Assembly (NCBI GenBank): GCA_011391215.1
Contig: JAABQX010000048.1
Span: forward strand, 1-62,485
Source: Rhodocyclaceae bacterium
GTDB taxonomy: Bacteria; Pseudomonadota; Gammaproteobacteria; Burkholderiales; Rhodocyclaceae
Direction of reading: 5' to 3'
DNA: 62,485 nucleotides
Shown: one piece after another, positions 22,109 to 31,280 of the stretch
Position numbering within the stretch: the first letter of the stretch is position 1
Layout: each line of letters starts with the position of its first letter
Notes under the pieces: generated by a model
Told to the model about the DNA's origin: nothing
Database searches by the model: none
Seen by the model: only the letters and a program-made list of their open reading frames with translations
Made by a program: the position numbers and the translations under genes

Positions 22109-22768
22109 TTAGGATATCAGCGCATTGAGAAGAGATTTCAGTTCGGCGACCTCGGCTTCGAGGGCAGCCACCCGTTGCTCGAGATTTTCTCTGGTGGCAG
22201 TTCCGGGCGATTTCTCCACCGCTTCGCTGGCCTCTTCTACCGTCACGTCACCGCTGAAAAGATGGGCATAGCGTGATTCACGTTTGCCGGGCTCTCTGGG
22301 CAAACGCACAGTAAACGGTCCATCCTCGCGTTGCGCCAATTGATCAAGGGCTGTCTCGACTTCGGTGACATCCTTGAGCGGGCAGAGCCGATTGGCACGG
22401 CTGCGCAGTTCGCCAGGGGTTTGCAGACCCCGTAGCAGCAATTCGCACACGATGCCCAACTCCTGCGGCGAGAACTTCAGGGTGCCGTATTCCGTGTTGC
22501 AGAAGCGGTGACGATATTTGGCGACGCGACTGCCGTACCCGCTCTCTTCGCTGACCAGGTATTTTTTGTTGAGTCCATCCAGGGTTTGCTGAATCGTCGT
22601 CTCGTCAAGATCGAGCACGGGGTCACGGTTGCTTTTCTGGTTGCAGGCGTTGGTCAGGGCATTCAAGGACAACGGGTACTGTTCCGGCGTAGTGATTTCT
22701 TTCTCAATCAGGCAACCAATGACACGGGCCTCGTACGGAGAGAGTTCAATGGTCATGTGGTTTGCCAT
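22109..22768 (-). CDS. YceH family protein (DUF480)
   Basis: [43 protein letters not shown]. Confidence 0.93.
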   Translation of the reverse strand: MANHMTIELSPYEARVIGCLIEKEITTPEQYPLSLNALTNACNQKSNRDPVLDLDETTIQQTLDGLNKKYLVSEESGYGSRVAKYRHRFCNTEYGTLKFSPQELGIVCELLLRGLQTPGELRSRANRLCPLKDVTEVETALDQLAQREDGPFTVRLPREPGKRESRYAHLFSGDVTVEEASEAVEKSPGTATRENLEQRVAALEAEVAELKSLLNALIS

Positions 22769-22908
22769 GGTGTTCTGCCCTGATCATCTTTCCAAGTGGT
22801 GACTCTGCCTTGATAGCGCATTTCAATTTCTCGAGCAGGTAGCCTGCCTGCCGGGACACCTCGGAATGCGGAGTTGGGCGTCCCGGTCGGGGAACTTCAG
22901 CTTGATGG

Positions 22909-23553
22909 TCAGGCTTTGGGTACCAGGGTTGCGACCGGTACAGTGACTGCTGCTTTGGGTGCAGGCTTGGCCTTGGGTGCCGCACTCTTGGCGACGACGG
23001 CCTTGTTGACTGCGGGCTTAGCTGCCGGTTTGGCTAATGCTTTCACAGCGCTCTTTACTGCTGGCTTGACCGGTACAGCCTTCTTGGCCACAGCGACTTT
23101 CTTCGCGGCGGGTGCCTTCTTGGCTGCAGTTGGCTTGGCGGCCGGTGCAGCTTTCTTGGCGGTTGGCTTCTTCATTGCTGCGGGTTTGGCAGCTACGGAT
23201 TTCTTCGGTGCCGCTTTCTTCACTTCAGATTTCGCGGCAGCCTTGCTGATTAGAAAGTCATCGCGCTTACCCTTTTTGGTGGCTTCAACAATCCAGCCCG
23301 GTGCCTTGCCTTTGCCGCTCCAGGTCTTGCCGCTGACGGGATCCTGATACTTGGGTGGCAATGGATGCTTCATCGCCGACATTTTCTTGCCCATGTTCGT
23401 AATGCCGAGACCGAGATCCTGTACCGTCAATCCGTATTCGCTCATCAGACCGCGAATCTTGGTGATCACGCCGGCAGATTCTTTCTTGAGAAGCGCCCTT
23501 GCCTGTTCTTCGAGTTTGGATATTTTTGTTTTGAGTTCTTGGTACGTGGCCAT
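22909..23553 (-). CDS. H-NS family nucleoid protein with long Ala/Lys/Pro-rich C-terminal tail
   Basis: PPKYQDPVSGKTWSGKGKAPGWI DNA-binding motif followed by about 110 aa of AAKK/PAK repeats. Confidence 0.88.
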   Translation of the reverse strand: MATYQELKTKISKLEEQARALLKKESAGVITKIRGLMSEYGLTVQDLGLGITNMGKKMSAMKHPLPPKYQDPVSGKTWSGKGKAPGWIVEATKKGKRDDFLISKAAAKSEVKKAAPKKSVAAKPAAMKKPTAKKAAPAAKPTAAKKAPAAKKVAVAKKAVPVKPAVKSAVKALAKPAAKPAVNKAVVAKSAAPKAKPAPKAAVTVPVATLVPKA

Positions 23554-23752
23554 CGCTATTCCTCAGGGTGATTGATCGAATACCAAGCATACAGCCAAAT
23601 GCATAGTTGAATTCACATCTTCACCCAGTACTTGGCTCCGGCAGGGTTATCATGAATTGGAAACCGCACCCTCCCTCGGTCAATTGAACCTCGCGTCATT
23701 GACCGCCTTGTCTCATTACCCAAGCTGTTCTACAGGGGTGAATTCCTTCCAG

Positions 23753-24352
23753 ATGAATATTGCAAACATCGCAGGGCAGTTGACGAGCACCGGATACATC
23801 GTGCTGGATCAACCACTGCTGGTGAGTTTATCCACCCAGTTATTGGCACGTTGCCAAGATGATGGCCCTGTGCGGTTTCAGGCCGCCCGGATCGGCCGGG
23901 GTCAGGAAAATCAACAGATCAATTCGATCCGCAGCGATGTCATCAGCTGGCTGGACGACACGGACAGTACCGACCATGCCTATTTCGCCTGGATGGAGTT
24001 GCTGCGCAGCGGCCTGAATGAAGCCTTGTTCCTTGGGTTGTTCGATTACGAGTGTCACTACGCCATCTACGGGGTTGGTGCAAGTTATGCCAAGCATTCT
24101 GATGTGCTGAACGGCAACAGGAACCGCATTCTTTCCACGGTGTATTACCTGAATGAAGACTGGCAGGCCAGTGATGGGGGACAACTGGTGATCTTCGATC
24201 CCACCGGGGATACGGTCATCGCCACAGTCAATCCGACATTCGGGACGATGATCATCTTTTTGAGCGAGTCAGTTCCGCATGAAGTACTCATGGCCAATAC
24301 CAAACGGCGCAGTATTGCCGGGTGGTTTCGCGTACGCGAGCTTGCACACTGA
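23753..24352 (+). CDS. 2OG-Fe(II) oxygenase (prolyl 4-hydroxylase-like)
   Basis: YAKHSDVLNGNRNRILSTVYYLNEDWQASDGGQLVIF (HxD), PHEVLMANTKRRSIAGWFR. Confidence 0.85.
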   Translation: MNIANIAGQLTSTGYIVLDQPLLVSLSTQLLARCQDDGPVRFQAARIGRGQENQQINSIRSDVISWLDDTDSTDHAYFAWMELLRSGLNEALFLGLFDYECHYAIYGVGASYAKHSDVLNGNRNRILSTVYYLNEDWQASDGGQLVIFDPTGDTVIATVNPTFGTMIIFLSESVPHEVLMANTKRRSIAGWFRVRELAH

Positions 24353-25051
24353 TCATTTTGAAACGCAGTGTTCCAGGCCTGTGGCAATAGCCTGCGCTTG
24401 TGTTGCCGACACAACCGGATCAGTGAGCCACGCCTCCTCGGCTGGATTGACGATAACCCCCGCTTCGATAAGAACGGCAGCCCCTCGCGCCGTTCCAAGG
24501 ACCACCAGATTGTTGTTCGTGAATACTCCACGATTCCAATCCACGACGGGCCTGCTTTCTCCGAAAATGGGGTCGGCATGGTAGTGCGATGGCATGAATC
24601 CGGCCCTCAGCAACTGGTCAGCGATCAGTGTCGCGCAACGGGCACTCCCCGGGTAATCCGCATTCCGCTGTGACACCCAGAGCGAGTAACCTTTGAATTG
24701 CGGGTCGATCACCGGCTTGTAACGCTGTTTGACTGAATCATGGTGGATGCTGATGAAAAGCTGATCTATGGCGGCCTGGGTGGTTCGCTCGCCAAGAGAA
24801 CCGATATTTCCATTGGCGTTGATGAGGTGGATACTGACACCGGCAATACTCAGATTTCGCACAATAGCCAAGGCAAGCTTGCGGTTAAGCTCGATTTCTG
24901 GCACCCCGGCGGCGCTGATGACCCCTGGTTTCAGCAACGTGTGACCTACATCAATAGCAATGTCAGCAGCCCGCACAATCCCGGCATGGAGCAATATCAC
25001 AAGGAATAATAGGGGGGCCATGAGGCGAACGACCTCAGGGGTTGTGGTCAT
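24353..25051 (-). CDS. N-acetylmuramoyl-L-alanine amidase (Amidase_3)
   Basis: AIDVGHTLLKPGVISAAGVPEIELNRKLALAI, LFISIHHDSV, LIEAGVIVNPAEEAWL. Confidence 0.88.
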   Translation of the reverse strand: MTTTPEVVRLMAPLLFLVILLHAGIVRAADIAIDVGHTLLKPGVISAAGVPEIELNRKLALAIVRNLSIAGVSIHLINANGNIGSLGERTTQAAIDQLFISIHHDSVKQRYKPVIDPQFKGYSLWVSQRNADYPGSARCATLIADQLLRAGFMPSHYHADPIFGESRPVVDWNRGVFTNNNLVVLGTARGAAVLIEAGVIVNPAEEAWLTDPVVSATQAQAIATGLEHCVSK

Positions 25052-25309
25052 GAGTAATTCGGCGATCAGGAATTGGCGAGAGCGTACCGGATTGGCACAG
25101 GTTGTGCCATGAAGGTGCGAATGGATTGGAGGCCGGAGCTATCGGGATTCGGATTTACCGTTGCTGTCATCCCCGAACCTGAGAGGAGCCCATCCCATGA
25201 GTTCGGCCAAACGGCAAATAACCCACGCCGATTCCTTCGATGTGAAATCAACGCCTTTGTCGGTCAAGCCCAGGTAACACCGCTCAAGGACTTCCCTTTC
25301 GGACAAGTT

Positions 25310-25860
25310 ATGCGCCCCGAAGAAGCCATTGCTCTTCGTTGGTCCGACATCGATTGGAATCGCATGACGGTGCGAATTCAGCAGGTAAGAGCGATCAAGG
25401 GGTCAGAGCGGGATGGATCAAAAACCCACTCTGAACGTGAAGTCAATCTATTACCGCAAGCAGTCGATGCACTATTGACGATGAAGCCCTACACCTTCAT
25501 GTTGAAGATCGAGCGTGTGGGCGATAGCGATTCAGCAGCAGATATTTTTCAAAATCCAGTCACTGGGCGCGCATGGCATGACGAACGCTCGCAGCGGGAT
25601 ACCTTCTGGCGCCCTTCCCTCAAGCGACTGGAAATCCGCTAGCGCACTGCTTACAACACAAGGCATACCTTTGCCACGGTTGCCCTGATGGCCGCCGTCC
25701 CCCCGGCCTATATCGCGAACCAACTTGGTCACTCCGTGAAGATGCTTCTCGAGAAATACGCGCGCTGGATTCCGGAAAACGATGATGGATCGGCCCGTGC
25801 CAAGCTGGCTGCGGCCATGGCAGTATCCAAGCCGGAAACCACGAATTCGTCCCAAATTCG
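25310..25860 (+). pseudogene. Tyrosine recombinase/integrase catalytic-domain remnant with an in-frame TAG at 25640-25642
   Basis: MRPEEAIALRWSDIDW...LEIR*RTAYNTRHTFATVALMAAVPPAYIANQLGHSVKMLLEKYARWI; both parts in one frame; N-terminal region missing. Confidence 0.85.
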
Positions 25861-25864
25861 TCCC

Positions 25865-25900
25865 AAAAAACGAATGGGGCAGCCTAAGTTGCTGCCCCAT
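25865..25900 (-). terminator. Rho-independent terminator downstream of tRNA-Val
   Basis: Minus strand ATGGGGCAGC-AACTTAG-GCTGCCCCAT followed by TCGTTTTTT. Confidence 0.85.
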
Positions 25901-25911
25901 AAGGATAAATT

Positions 25912-25988
25912 TGGTAGGCGGTATTGGAATCGAACCAACGACCTCCACGATGTCAACGTGGCGCTCTAACCAGCTGAGCTAACCGCCT
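25912..25988 (-). tRNA. tRNA-Val (GAC)
   Basis: AGGCGGTTAGCTCAGCTGGTTAGAGCGCCACGTTGACATCGTGGAGGTCGTTGGTTCGAATCCAATACCGCCTACCA; anticodon loop TTGACAT; encoded CCA. Confidence 0.95.
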
Positions 25989-26053
25989 ACTGCTTTCTGC
26001 CAAAAAATCAGAGGAGGCATTTTATCGACAACTGCGGAAGCCGTCTACAGCTT

Positions 26054-26956
26054 TCAGCCAATCAAGCGTGCCCCTCCGGCGGCCTGGATGAGAGCCACAG
26101 CGGGATGCTGCACACGCCGCTGGGTTGAAATGGCATACCAGCTTTCGCTAACGCCGTGCAATGTTCCAACCGGAGCGGCACCGAACTGCGCCGCAATATC
26201 TTCATGCATGCCGGCCGGTGCCGGGAAGAGCCCCAGCCCGGCGCGACCGAAAGTCTTGAGCAGCGCGCTGTCGGTGAACTCGCCTACCACGAGCGGCCGC
26301 AGGTCACGGGCCGCGAACCAGGCATCGATGGCACTGCGCAACGGATCGCCGCGCGCCGGCAGGAGCAAAGGTGCGTCGTTGAGCCGGGCGGGAAAGTCGG
26401 CCGCATAACTGCTGTGTAATGCCGCGCTCGCATACAGAGCAATCTCGACGTTGGCCAGCAGATGGGAGTGCAGTTTGAGATTGGCCCGGTGCGGCGCCGA
26501 TTGATCGGCGATCAGCAGATCCAGCCGATTGAGCGCCAGTTCACCGAGCAGGTTCTCGAAGTCGCCCTCGACACACTCAAGACGCACCGACAGCGGTGGC
26601 CGCAAGACACTCTCCAGCAGACGGAAAGCCACCAGTTTCGGCACCGCATCCGTCACGCCGACGGCCAGGCGGGGGCGCGTGGTCTGGTTCTCGGCAAGCG
26701 CCTGACGCAGCTTTCCGCCCAATTGAAAGATTTGCTCCGCGTATCCCAGCGCGGTCCGCCCTGCGTCCGTCAGCACCAGCGAGCGGCCCTGAGGCGCCAG
26801 CAGTGCCTGGCCGAGCTGGCGCTCGAGCTGACCAAGTTGCGTGCTGATAGTCTGCACCGAGAGCCCCAGCCGCTCACCGGCGCGCGTGATGCTGCCTTCC
26901 TTGGCGACAGCCCAGAAGTAGAGCAGATGGCGATAGTTGAGGTCGTCAGGTGTCAT
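26054..26956 (-). CDS. NhaR-type LysR family regulator (copy 1)
   Basis: LNYRHLLYFWAVAKEGSITRAGERLGLSVQTISTQLGQLERQLG; NhaR-like effector domain. Confidence 0.85.
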   Translation of the reverse strand: MTPDDLNYRHLLYFWAVAKEGSITRAGERLGLSVQTISTQLGQLERQLGQALLAPQGRSLVLTDAGRTALGYAEQIFQLGGKLRQALAENQTTRPRLAVGVTDAVPKLVAFRLLESVLRPPLSVRLECVEGDFENLLGELALNRLDLLIADQSAPHRANLKLHSHLLANVEIALYASAALHSSYAADFPARLNDAPLLLPARGDPLRSAIDAWFAARDLRPLVVGEFTDSALLKTFGRAGLGLFPAPAGMHEDIAAQFGAAPVGTLHGVSESWYAISTQRRVQHPAVALIQAAGGARLIG

Positions 26957-26963
26957 TTTAATA

Positions 26964-26978
26964 TCCCAATTATTGGGA
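26964..26978. promoter_or_regulatory. Palindromic candidate NhaR-1 operator TCCCAAT-T-ATTGGGA
   Basis: Perfect 7-bp inverted repeat in the divergent nhaR1/terB intergenic region, 8 bp from the nhaR1 start. Confidence 0.5.
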
Positions 26979-27083
26979 ATATATTATCCATAAAATACTA
27001 TTTATTGGAAACAACATCCATCCTAAAGTGCGCCTCACACGGTGCGGATCCGCTGCACCGGCAACATCCAGGAGATATTCACC

Positions 27084-27596
27084 ATGATGACCATACAAGC
27101 TCGTGAAATGTGCGCGCCCTACACCAACCCCAATCAGGCGTTCCGCGCTTACGCGGCGAACAGCCCGCGTGCCAAGGCACGGCTGGTCGTCCTGGCCATG
27201 CTGGCGGATGGTCGCCTGGATGATGCGGAGCTGGAAAGTCTCACCCGGCAGAGCACATTTGCCGAGCTCGGCATTGCGCGTGAAGACTTCTTTGAGGTGC
27301 TCTACGATTTTTGCGCTGATATGGAGAATCTGCCCAACGGCAGCGGTGATTATCTATTATCCCCGGTCGTCCTTGAACAGCTGTTCGGGGAGATTAACAG
27401 TGCCGCCGAGCGGCAGACGCTGCTGCGTCAGATCTTCAACATGATCCGCAGCGATGGGCACCTGGCCGACAGTGAGGCCGACCTGTTCTGGCATGCTGTC
27501 GATACTTGGAAATTCCGGGCTGCCGACACGCGTACGGCATTGCGCAGTCAACAACTGCGCAGCCAACGCGGAGCGGCGGGAAAAATATCCGCATAA
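27084..27596 (+). CDS. TerB-like protein
   Basis: VVLAMLADGRLDDAELESLTRQ..., IFNMIRSDGHLADSEADLFWHAVD. Confidence 0.75.
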   Translation: MMTIQAREMCAPYTNPNQAFRAYAANSPRAKARLVVLAMLADGRLDDAELESLTRQSTFAELGIAREDFFEVLYDFCADMENLPNGSGDYLLSPVVLEQLFGEINSAAERQTLLRQIFNMIRSDGHLADSEADLFWHAVDTWKFRAADTRTALRSQQLRSQRGAAGKISA

Positions 27597-27635
27597 TTGG
27601 CGGTGTGTAGCATCTGAGTGGAAGGAGAAGCGGGC

Positions 27636-28595
27636 ATGGAAAGCATTGGCAACATCTGGTTGTGGGCGAGTTTCGGCGCCATTGTTCTCGTCATGCTGGC
27701 CATCGACCTGTTCGTGGTCGGCGGTGGCAAACAGCACCGCGTCTCCTTTCGTGAGGCCGCTACCTGGTCGGTTGTCTGGGTCTCGGTCTCCTTCCTGTTT
27801 GCTGCAGGTCTGTGGTGGTATCTCGATGGCAGCTTTGGTCGCGAACTGGCCAATCAGAAATCACTCGAGTTCATCACCGGTTACCTGATCGAAAAATCGC
27901 TGGCGGTCGATAACGTCTTTATCTGGCTGATGCTATTCGCCTTCTTCGGCATCCCGCTGGAACTGCAGAAACGCGTACTGGTGTTGGGTGTACTCGGCGC
28001 CATCATCATGCGTACCGTGATAATTTTCGCCGGCGCCTGGCTGATTGCCCAGTTCCACTGGATCCTTTACGTCTTTGGCGCTTTCCTGCTGGTCACCGGC
28101 ATCAAGATGTGGTGGTTCGCCGACGAAAAGCCTGATCTCGCCAATAATCCGCTGCTGAAGTGGCTGCGTGGCCACATGAAGATCACCGACGAACTGCACG
28201 GCGAGAAGTTCTTCGTCTGGCGCGATGGCGTGCGCTACGCCACCCCGCTGTTCCTCGCGCTGGTGCTGGTGGAAATCTCCGACCTGATCTTTGCGGTCGA
28301 TTCGATCCCGGCCATCTTCGCCATCACCGGCGACCCCTTCATCGTGCTGACCTCGAACGTGTTCGCCATCCTCGGCCTGCGCGCGATGTACTTTTTGCTC
28401 GCCGATATGGCCGATCGCTTCTCGCTGCTTAAATATGGTTTGGCGGCGGTGCTGGTGTTTATCGGCGTGAAGATGATCCTGATCGATATCTACAAGATTC
28501 CAATCGGCTTCTCGCTGGCCGTGGTTGCCACCTTCATCGGCATCTCGATCTGGCTCTCGCTACGTAAGGAGAAGCGCGAGCGCCCAGTGGGATAA
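27636..28595 (+). CDS. TerC family membrane protein (Alx-like)
   Basis: LEFITGYLIEKSLAVDNVFIWLMLF, LVEISDLIFAVDSIPAIFAIT. Confidence 0.93.
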   Translation: MESIGNIWLWASFGAIVLVMLAIDLFVVGGGKQHRVSFREAATWSVVWVSVSFLFAAGLWWYLDGSFGRELANQKSLEFITGYLIEKSLAVDNVFIWLMLFAFFGIPLELQKRVLVLGVLGAIIMRTVIIFAGAWLIAQFHWILYVFGAFLLVTGIKMWWFADEKPDLANNPLLKWLRGHMKITDELHGEKFFVWRDGVRYATPLFLALVLVEISDLIFAVDSIPAIFAITGDPFIVLTSNVFAILGLRAMYFLLADMADRFSLLKYGLAAVLVFIGVKMILIDIYKIPIGFSLAVVATFIGISIWLSLRKEKRERPVG

Positions 28596-28603
28596 GGATG
28601 GGT

Positions 28604-28628
28604 GCCGTCCCGCCAGCGCCGACTTTTT
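28604..28628 (+). repeat. Dispersed repeat copy (perfect)
   Basis: GCCGTCCCGCCAGCGCCGACTTTTT just after the terC stop. Confidence 0.95.
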
Positions 28629-28642
28629 CGGACAAGATCCCG

Positions 28643-29287
28643 ATGATGAAATCGATCACCCTGCTCTGGGCATTGAGCCTGGCCATCCTCGCGGCCGGCG
28701 CCTGGCTCGTTTGCCCGCAAGGTCAATGCGCCACGACTGCAATCGATCATGCGGGCCTCGGTCTGGCCCATGACCTGCGCGGCGCCAAGCTCGACCGCTG
28801 GATGCCGGCGCTTACCTGGCTCGGTTCGCTGGCCGTGTTGTTGCCGGTGACCGCGCTGGCAACGCTGGTCTTGTGGCGTGGCCGACACCGGCGCGAGGCG
28901 AGATTCCTTGTTCTGGCCTTGCTCGGCGCTTCTGTCTTGAGCCACCTGACCAAGCTTATGGTGATGCGTCCGCGCCCGGATCTTTTCCCGGTCTGGATAG
29001 ATATGCCTGCAGATTGGTCCTACCCCAGCGCCCACGCCATGCAGATCACGGGGCTGGCAGTGGCAGTGGTTTTCGTCGCCGCGCGACGGCGCGCGCTCTG
29101 GGTCTTGCCTTTGGGGAGTGCCGTGCTGCTGGTCGGCCTATCACGCATTTATTTGCAAGTGCATTTCCCCAGCGACGTTCTCGTCGGAACCCTGGCTGCC
29201 GCGCTGTGGGTGGGCGGCTTGCATGCCTTGATGTTTGGCCGATTGCCCGAATATGATCTGATGAAAATCAATGGGGACGCGCCATGA
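28643..29287 (+). CDS. PAP2-family phosphatase
   Basis: KLMVMRPRPDLFP, YPSAHAMQ, SRIYLQVHFPSDVLVG. Confidence 0.88.
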   Translation: MMKSITLLWALSLAILAAGAWLVCPQGQCATTAIDHAGLGLAHDLRGAKLDRWMPALTWLGSLAVLLPVTALATLVLWRGRHRREARFLVLALLGASVLSHLTKLMVMRPRPDLFPVWIDMPADWSYPSAHAMQITGLAVAVVFVAARRRALWVLPLGSAVLLVGLSRIYLQVHFPSDVLVGTLAAALWVGGLHALMFGRLPEYDLMKINGDAP

Positions 29288-29670
29288 GAAATAAATTCCT
29301 GGGTACCGGCGAGCCGGGCTATCACCCGCTGCGAAAAATTCACACAATTCTTGCCGGCTTGCGCTATGCGGTTGTTTACGACTTCAGCGTTGCCTGGAAG
29401 CTGGCCGTTTCGCTGATAGTGCTGGTGGCCGCCATGCTCGCCCGCGACTGGGTTGATGTTGTGTTGATCATCGTCGTCACCGCCCTGGTGCTGGTCGCGG
29501 AAATCTTTAACAGTGCCATCGAGGCTTTGTGTGATTTCGTCGAAACCCGCCACAACGAAAAAATCGGCATCATCAAGGACATCGCCGCCGCCGGTGTCGG
29601 CATCGCGATGCTCGCTTGGGTGTTGGTGCTGGGGTTCGAGGTGGAAGAAATGTTGCGCAATCTGACTTGA
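29284..29670 (+). CDS. dgkA: Diacylglycerol kinase
   Basis: 128 aa, 3 TM; EIFNSAIEALCDFVETRHNEKIGIIKDIAAAGVGIAM. Confidence 0.9.
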   Translation: MRNKFLGTGEPGYHPLRKIHTILAGLRYAVVYDFSVAWKLAVSLIVLVAAMLARDWVDVVLIIVVTALVLVAEIFNSAIEALCDFVETRHNEKIGIIKDIAAAGVGIAMLAWVLVLGFEVEEMLRNLT

Positions 29671-29710
29671 TTGGAAACAGGACACTTGTCAATGCTGTGA
29701 CATTCCCCAT

Positions 29711-30622
29711 TCAACCGGCCTGGGGCAGTGTTGCGAACACCCCAGCCCGTGCATTCTCGCTGACCGCCCGTGCAGCGGGGTGCGTTAGCCGCCGCTCGGC
29801 CGAAATCAGGAAAAACCGCTCGCGAATCTCCTCCGTTTCACCCAGCGTGACGACCTGGTAGTGCGCCGTCACGTCCGGCACGCTGGCTGCCGGCGCGGGA
29901 AATACTCCGGCACCGGCTTCGCCGAAGGCCTTCATCAAGGCGCTATCGTCGAATTCACCCACAATATGGGCGCGCATTCCCTGCCGCTCCAGCCAGCGCG
30001 GCAGGGCGCCGTGCAGTGCGCTGTCGCACCCGGGCAACAACAGGGGTGCGCCATCCAGGCAATCCGGGAAGCCTCCCGTCAGTCGCGCAGCCATCGCGGG
30101 CGCGGCCATGAACGCCACCCCCGATTCACCGAGCGGATGGCTGTAGCCCTTGATTTCCGTGCCCGGCGGCATGGGCCGGTCGGCCAGCACCATGTCGAGA
30201 CGGTGGATCGCCAAATCGGCCAGCAAGCGTTCCAGCCGGTCCTCCTGGCAGATCAGACGCACTGACTCGGGAAGTCCCAGCACTGGGGCCAGCAGGCGAT
30301 GGGCGATGAATTTCGGCACGACGTCGGCGATACCGACGCGGAAGGTGATGAAACGTTCCTCGGCGCCATTTTTCAGCAGGTCTTCCAATTCGGCCCCGGT
30401 CTGGAAGATTTCCTCGGCGTAGGAGAGCGCCAGTTTGCCGGTTTCGGTCAGTTCCAGCCGGCGCCCGACGCGCCGGAACAGCGCCACGCCCAGCCGTTCC
30501 TCGAACTGTGTGATCTGCCCGGAGAGCGTCTGGGGCGTCAGATGCAGGCGCTCCGCCGCGCGGATGACCCCACCCGAGCGAGCGACACTGACGAAGTAAT
30601 GCAGATGCTTATAGTTGATCAC
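29711..30622 (-). CDS. NhaR-type LysR family regulator (copy 2)
   Basis: VINYKHLHYFVSVARSGGVIRAAERLHLTPQTLSGQITQFEERLG; GTG start. Confidence 0.88.
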   Translation of the reverse strand: MINYKHLHYFVSVARSGGVIRAAERLHLTPQTLSGQITQFEERLGVALFRRVGRRLELTETGKLALSYAEEIFQTGAELEDLLKNGAEERFITFRVGIADVVPKFIAHRLLAPVLGLPESVRLICQEDRLERLLADLAIHRLDMVLADRPMPPGTEIKGYSHPLGESGVAFMAAPAMAARLTGGFPDCLDGAPLLLPGCDSALHGALPRWLERQGMRAHIVGEFDDSALMKAFGEAGAGVFPAPAASVPDVTAHYQVVTLGETEEIRERFFLISAERRLTHPAARAVSENARAGVFATLPQAG

Positions 30623-30738
30623 GCTACCTCCTATCATTCGTGTTTTTCGATCATAACCCATATGTTTATCTGTTTGTTTCGAACGATTAGCGTACCCATA
30701 ATCTAGGCGTCTTCTCCCAACCCAGCCAGAGGTATGCC

Positions 30739-31095
30739 ATGAATCTGCAAATCCAAGCGCAAGACTTCACACTGACCGACGGACTGCGCCAACATGTGAC
30801 CACGCGCCTCGCCTACGCCCTGAATCATGGTCGGGACATCATCACGCGCATCGTCGTGCGCCTTTCCGATGTCAATGGCCCACGTGGCGGCGAGGACAAG
30901 TGTTGCGGCATCGAAGTGCGCCTCAAGGGCGCTCCTGCCCTGGTCGTCGAAGATACCCAGACCGACCTTTACGTCGCCATTGATCGCGCATCCGAACGTA
31001 TTGGCCGTTCGCTTGACCGCCGTGTGGCGCGACAACGCGACTTTCCTGCTCTGTCGATGGCCCGGCAGCCCGCGACTTCGGAGGAAATCCCGTGA
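30739..31095 (+). CDS. HPF/RaiA-like ribosome-associated protein
   Basis: MNLQIQAQDFTLTDGLRQHVTTRLAYAL...DLYVAIDRASERIGRSLDRRV. Confidence 0.85.
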   Translation: MNLQIQAQDFTLTDGLRQHVTTRLAYALNHGRDIITRIVVRLSDVNGPRGGEDKCCGIEVRLKGAPALVVEDTQTDLYVAIDRASERIGRSLDRRVARQRDFPALSMARQPATSEEIP

Positions 31096-31280
31096 AGCAC
31101 CGTGTCGAAACAACGCCCCTGATTGGCGTCGTGCTTGATCCCGACCCTGACAGCCTGGCCGGCCGGATTGCCAACGAACTTCTCGCCACCGCTTACGACG
31201 CTGCCGGCGATATGCAAAAGTCGGCGCTGGCGGGACGGCTCGCCATCGGTATTCAAGGCCCTGTTAGGGAGATGGCATGA
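31092..31280 (+). CDS. Hypothetical 62-aa protein containing a dispersed repeat copy
   Basis: GTG start overlaps the previous stop; ATGA overlap with the next ORF (translational coupling). Confidence 0.5.
   Translation: MKHRVETTPLIGVVLDPDPDSLAGRIANELLATAYDAAGDMQKSALAGRLAIGIQGPVREMA
31216..31239 (-). repeat. Dispersed repeat copy (perfect)
   Basis: AAAAGTCGGCGCTGGCGGGACGGC inside ORF 31092-31280. Confidence 0.93.

Noticed and set aside
5508-25642. Genome-wide amber (TAG) reassignment suggested by several in-frame TAG codons
   Set aside because: Intact genes nearby end cleanly at TAG (for example the TerB-like gene at 19144, the flavin reductase at 16041 and the hypothetical gene at 34027), and the IS3 remnant is broken by TAA. 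Pseudogenisation or sequence error fits better.
27600-27636. Manganese (yybP-ykoY) riboswitch upstream of terC
   Set aside because: The gap between TerB and TerC is too short and shows no matching structure.
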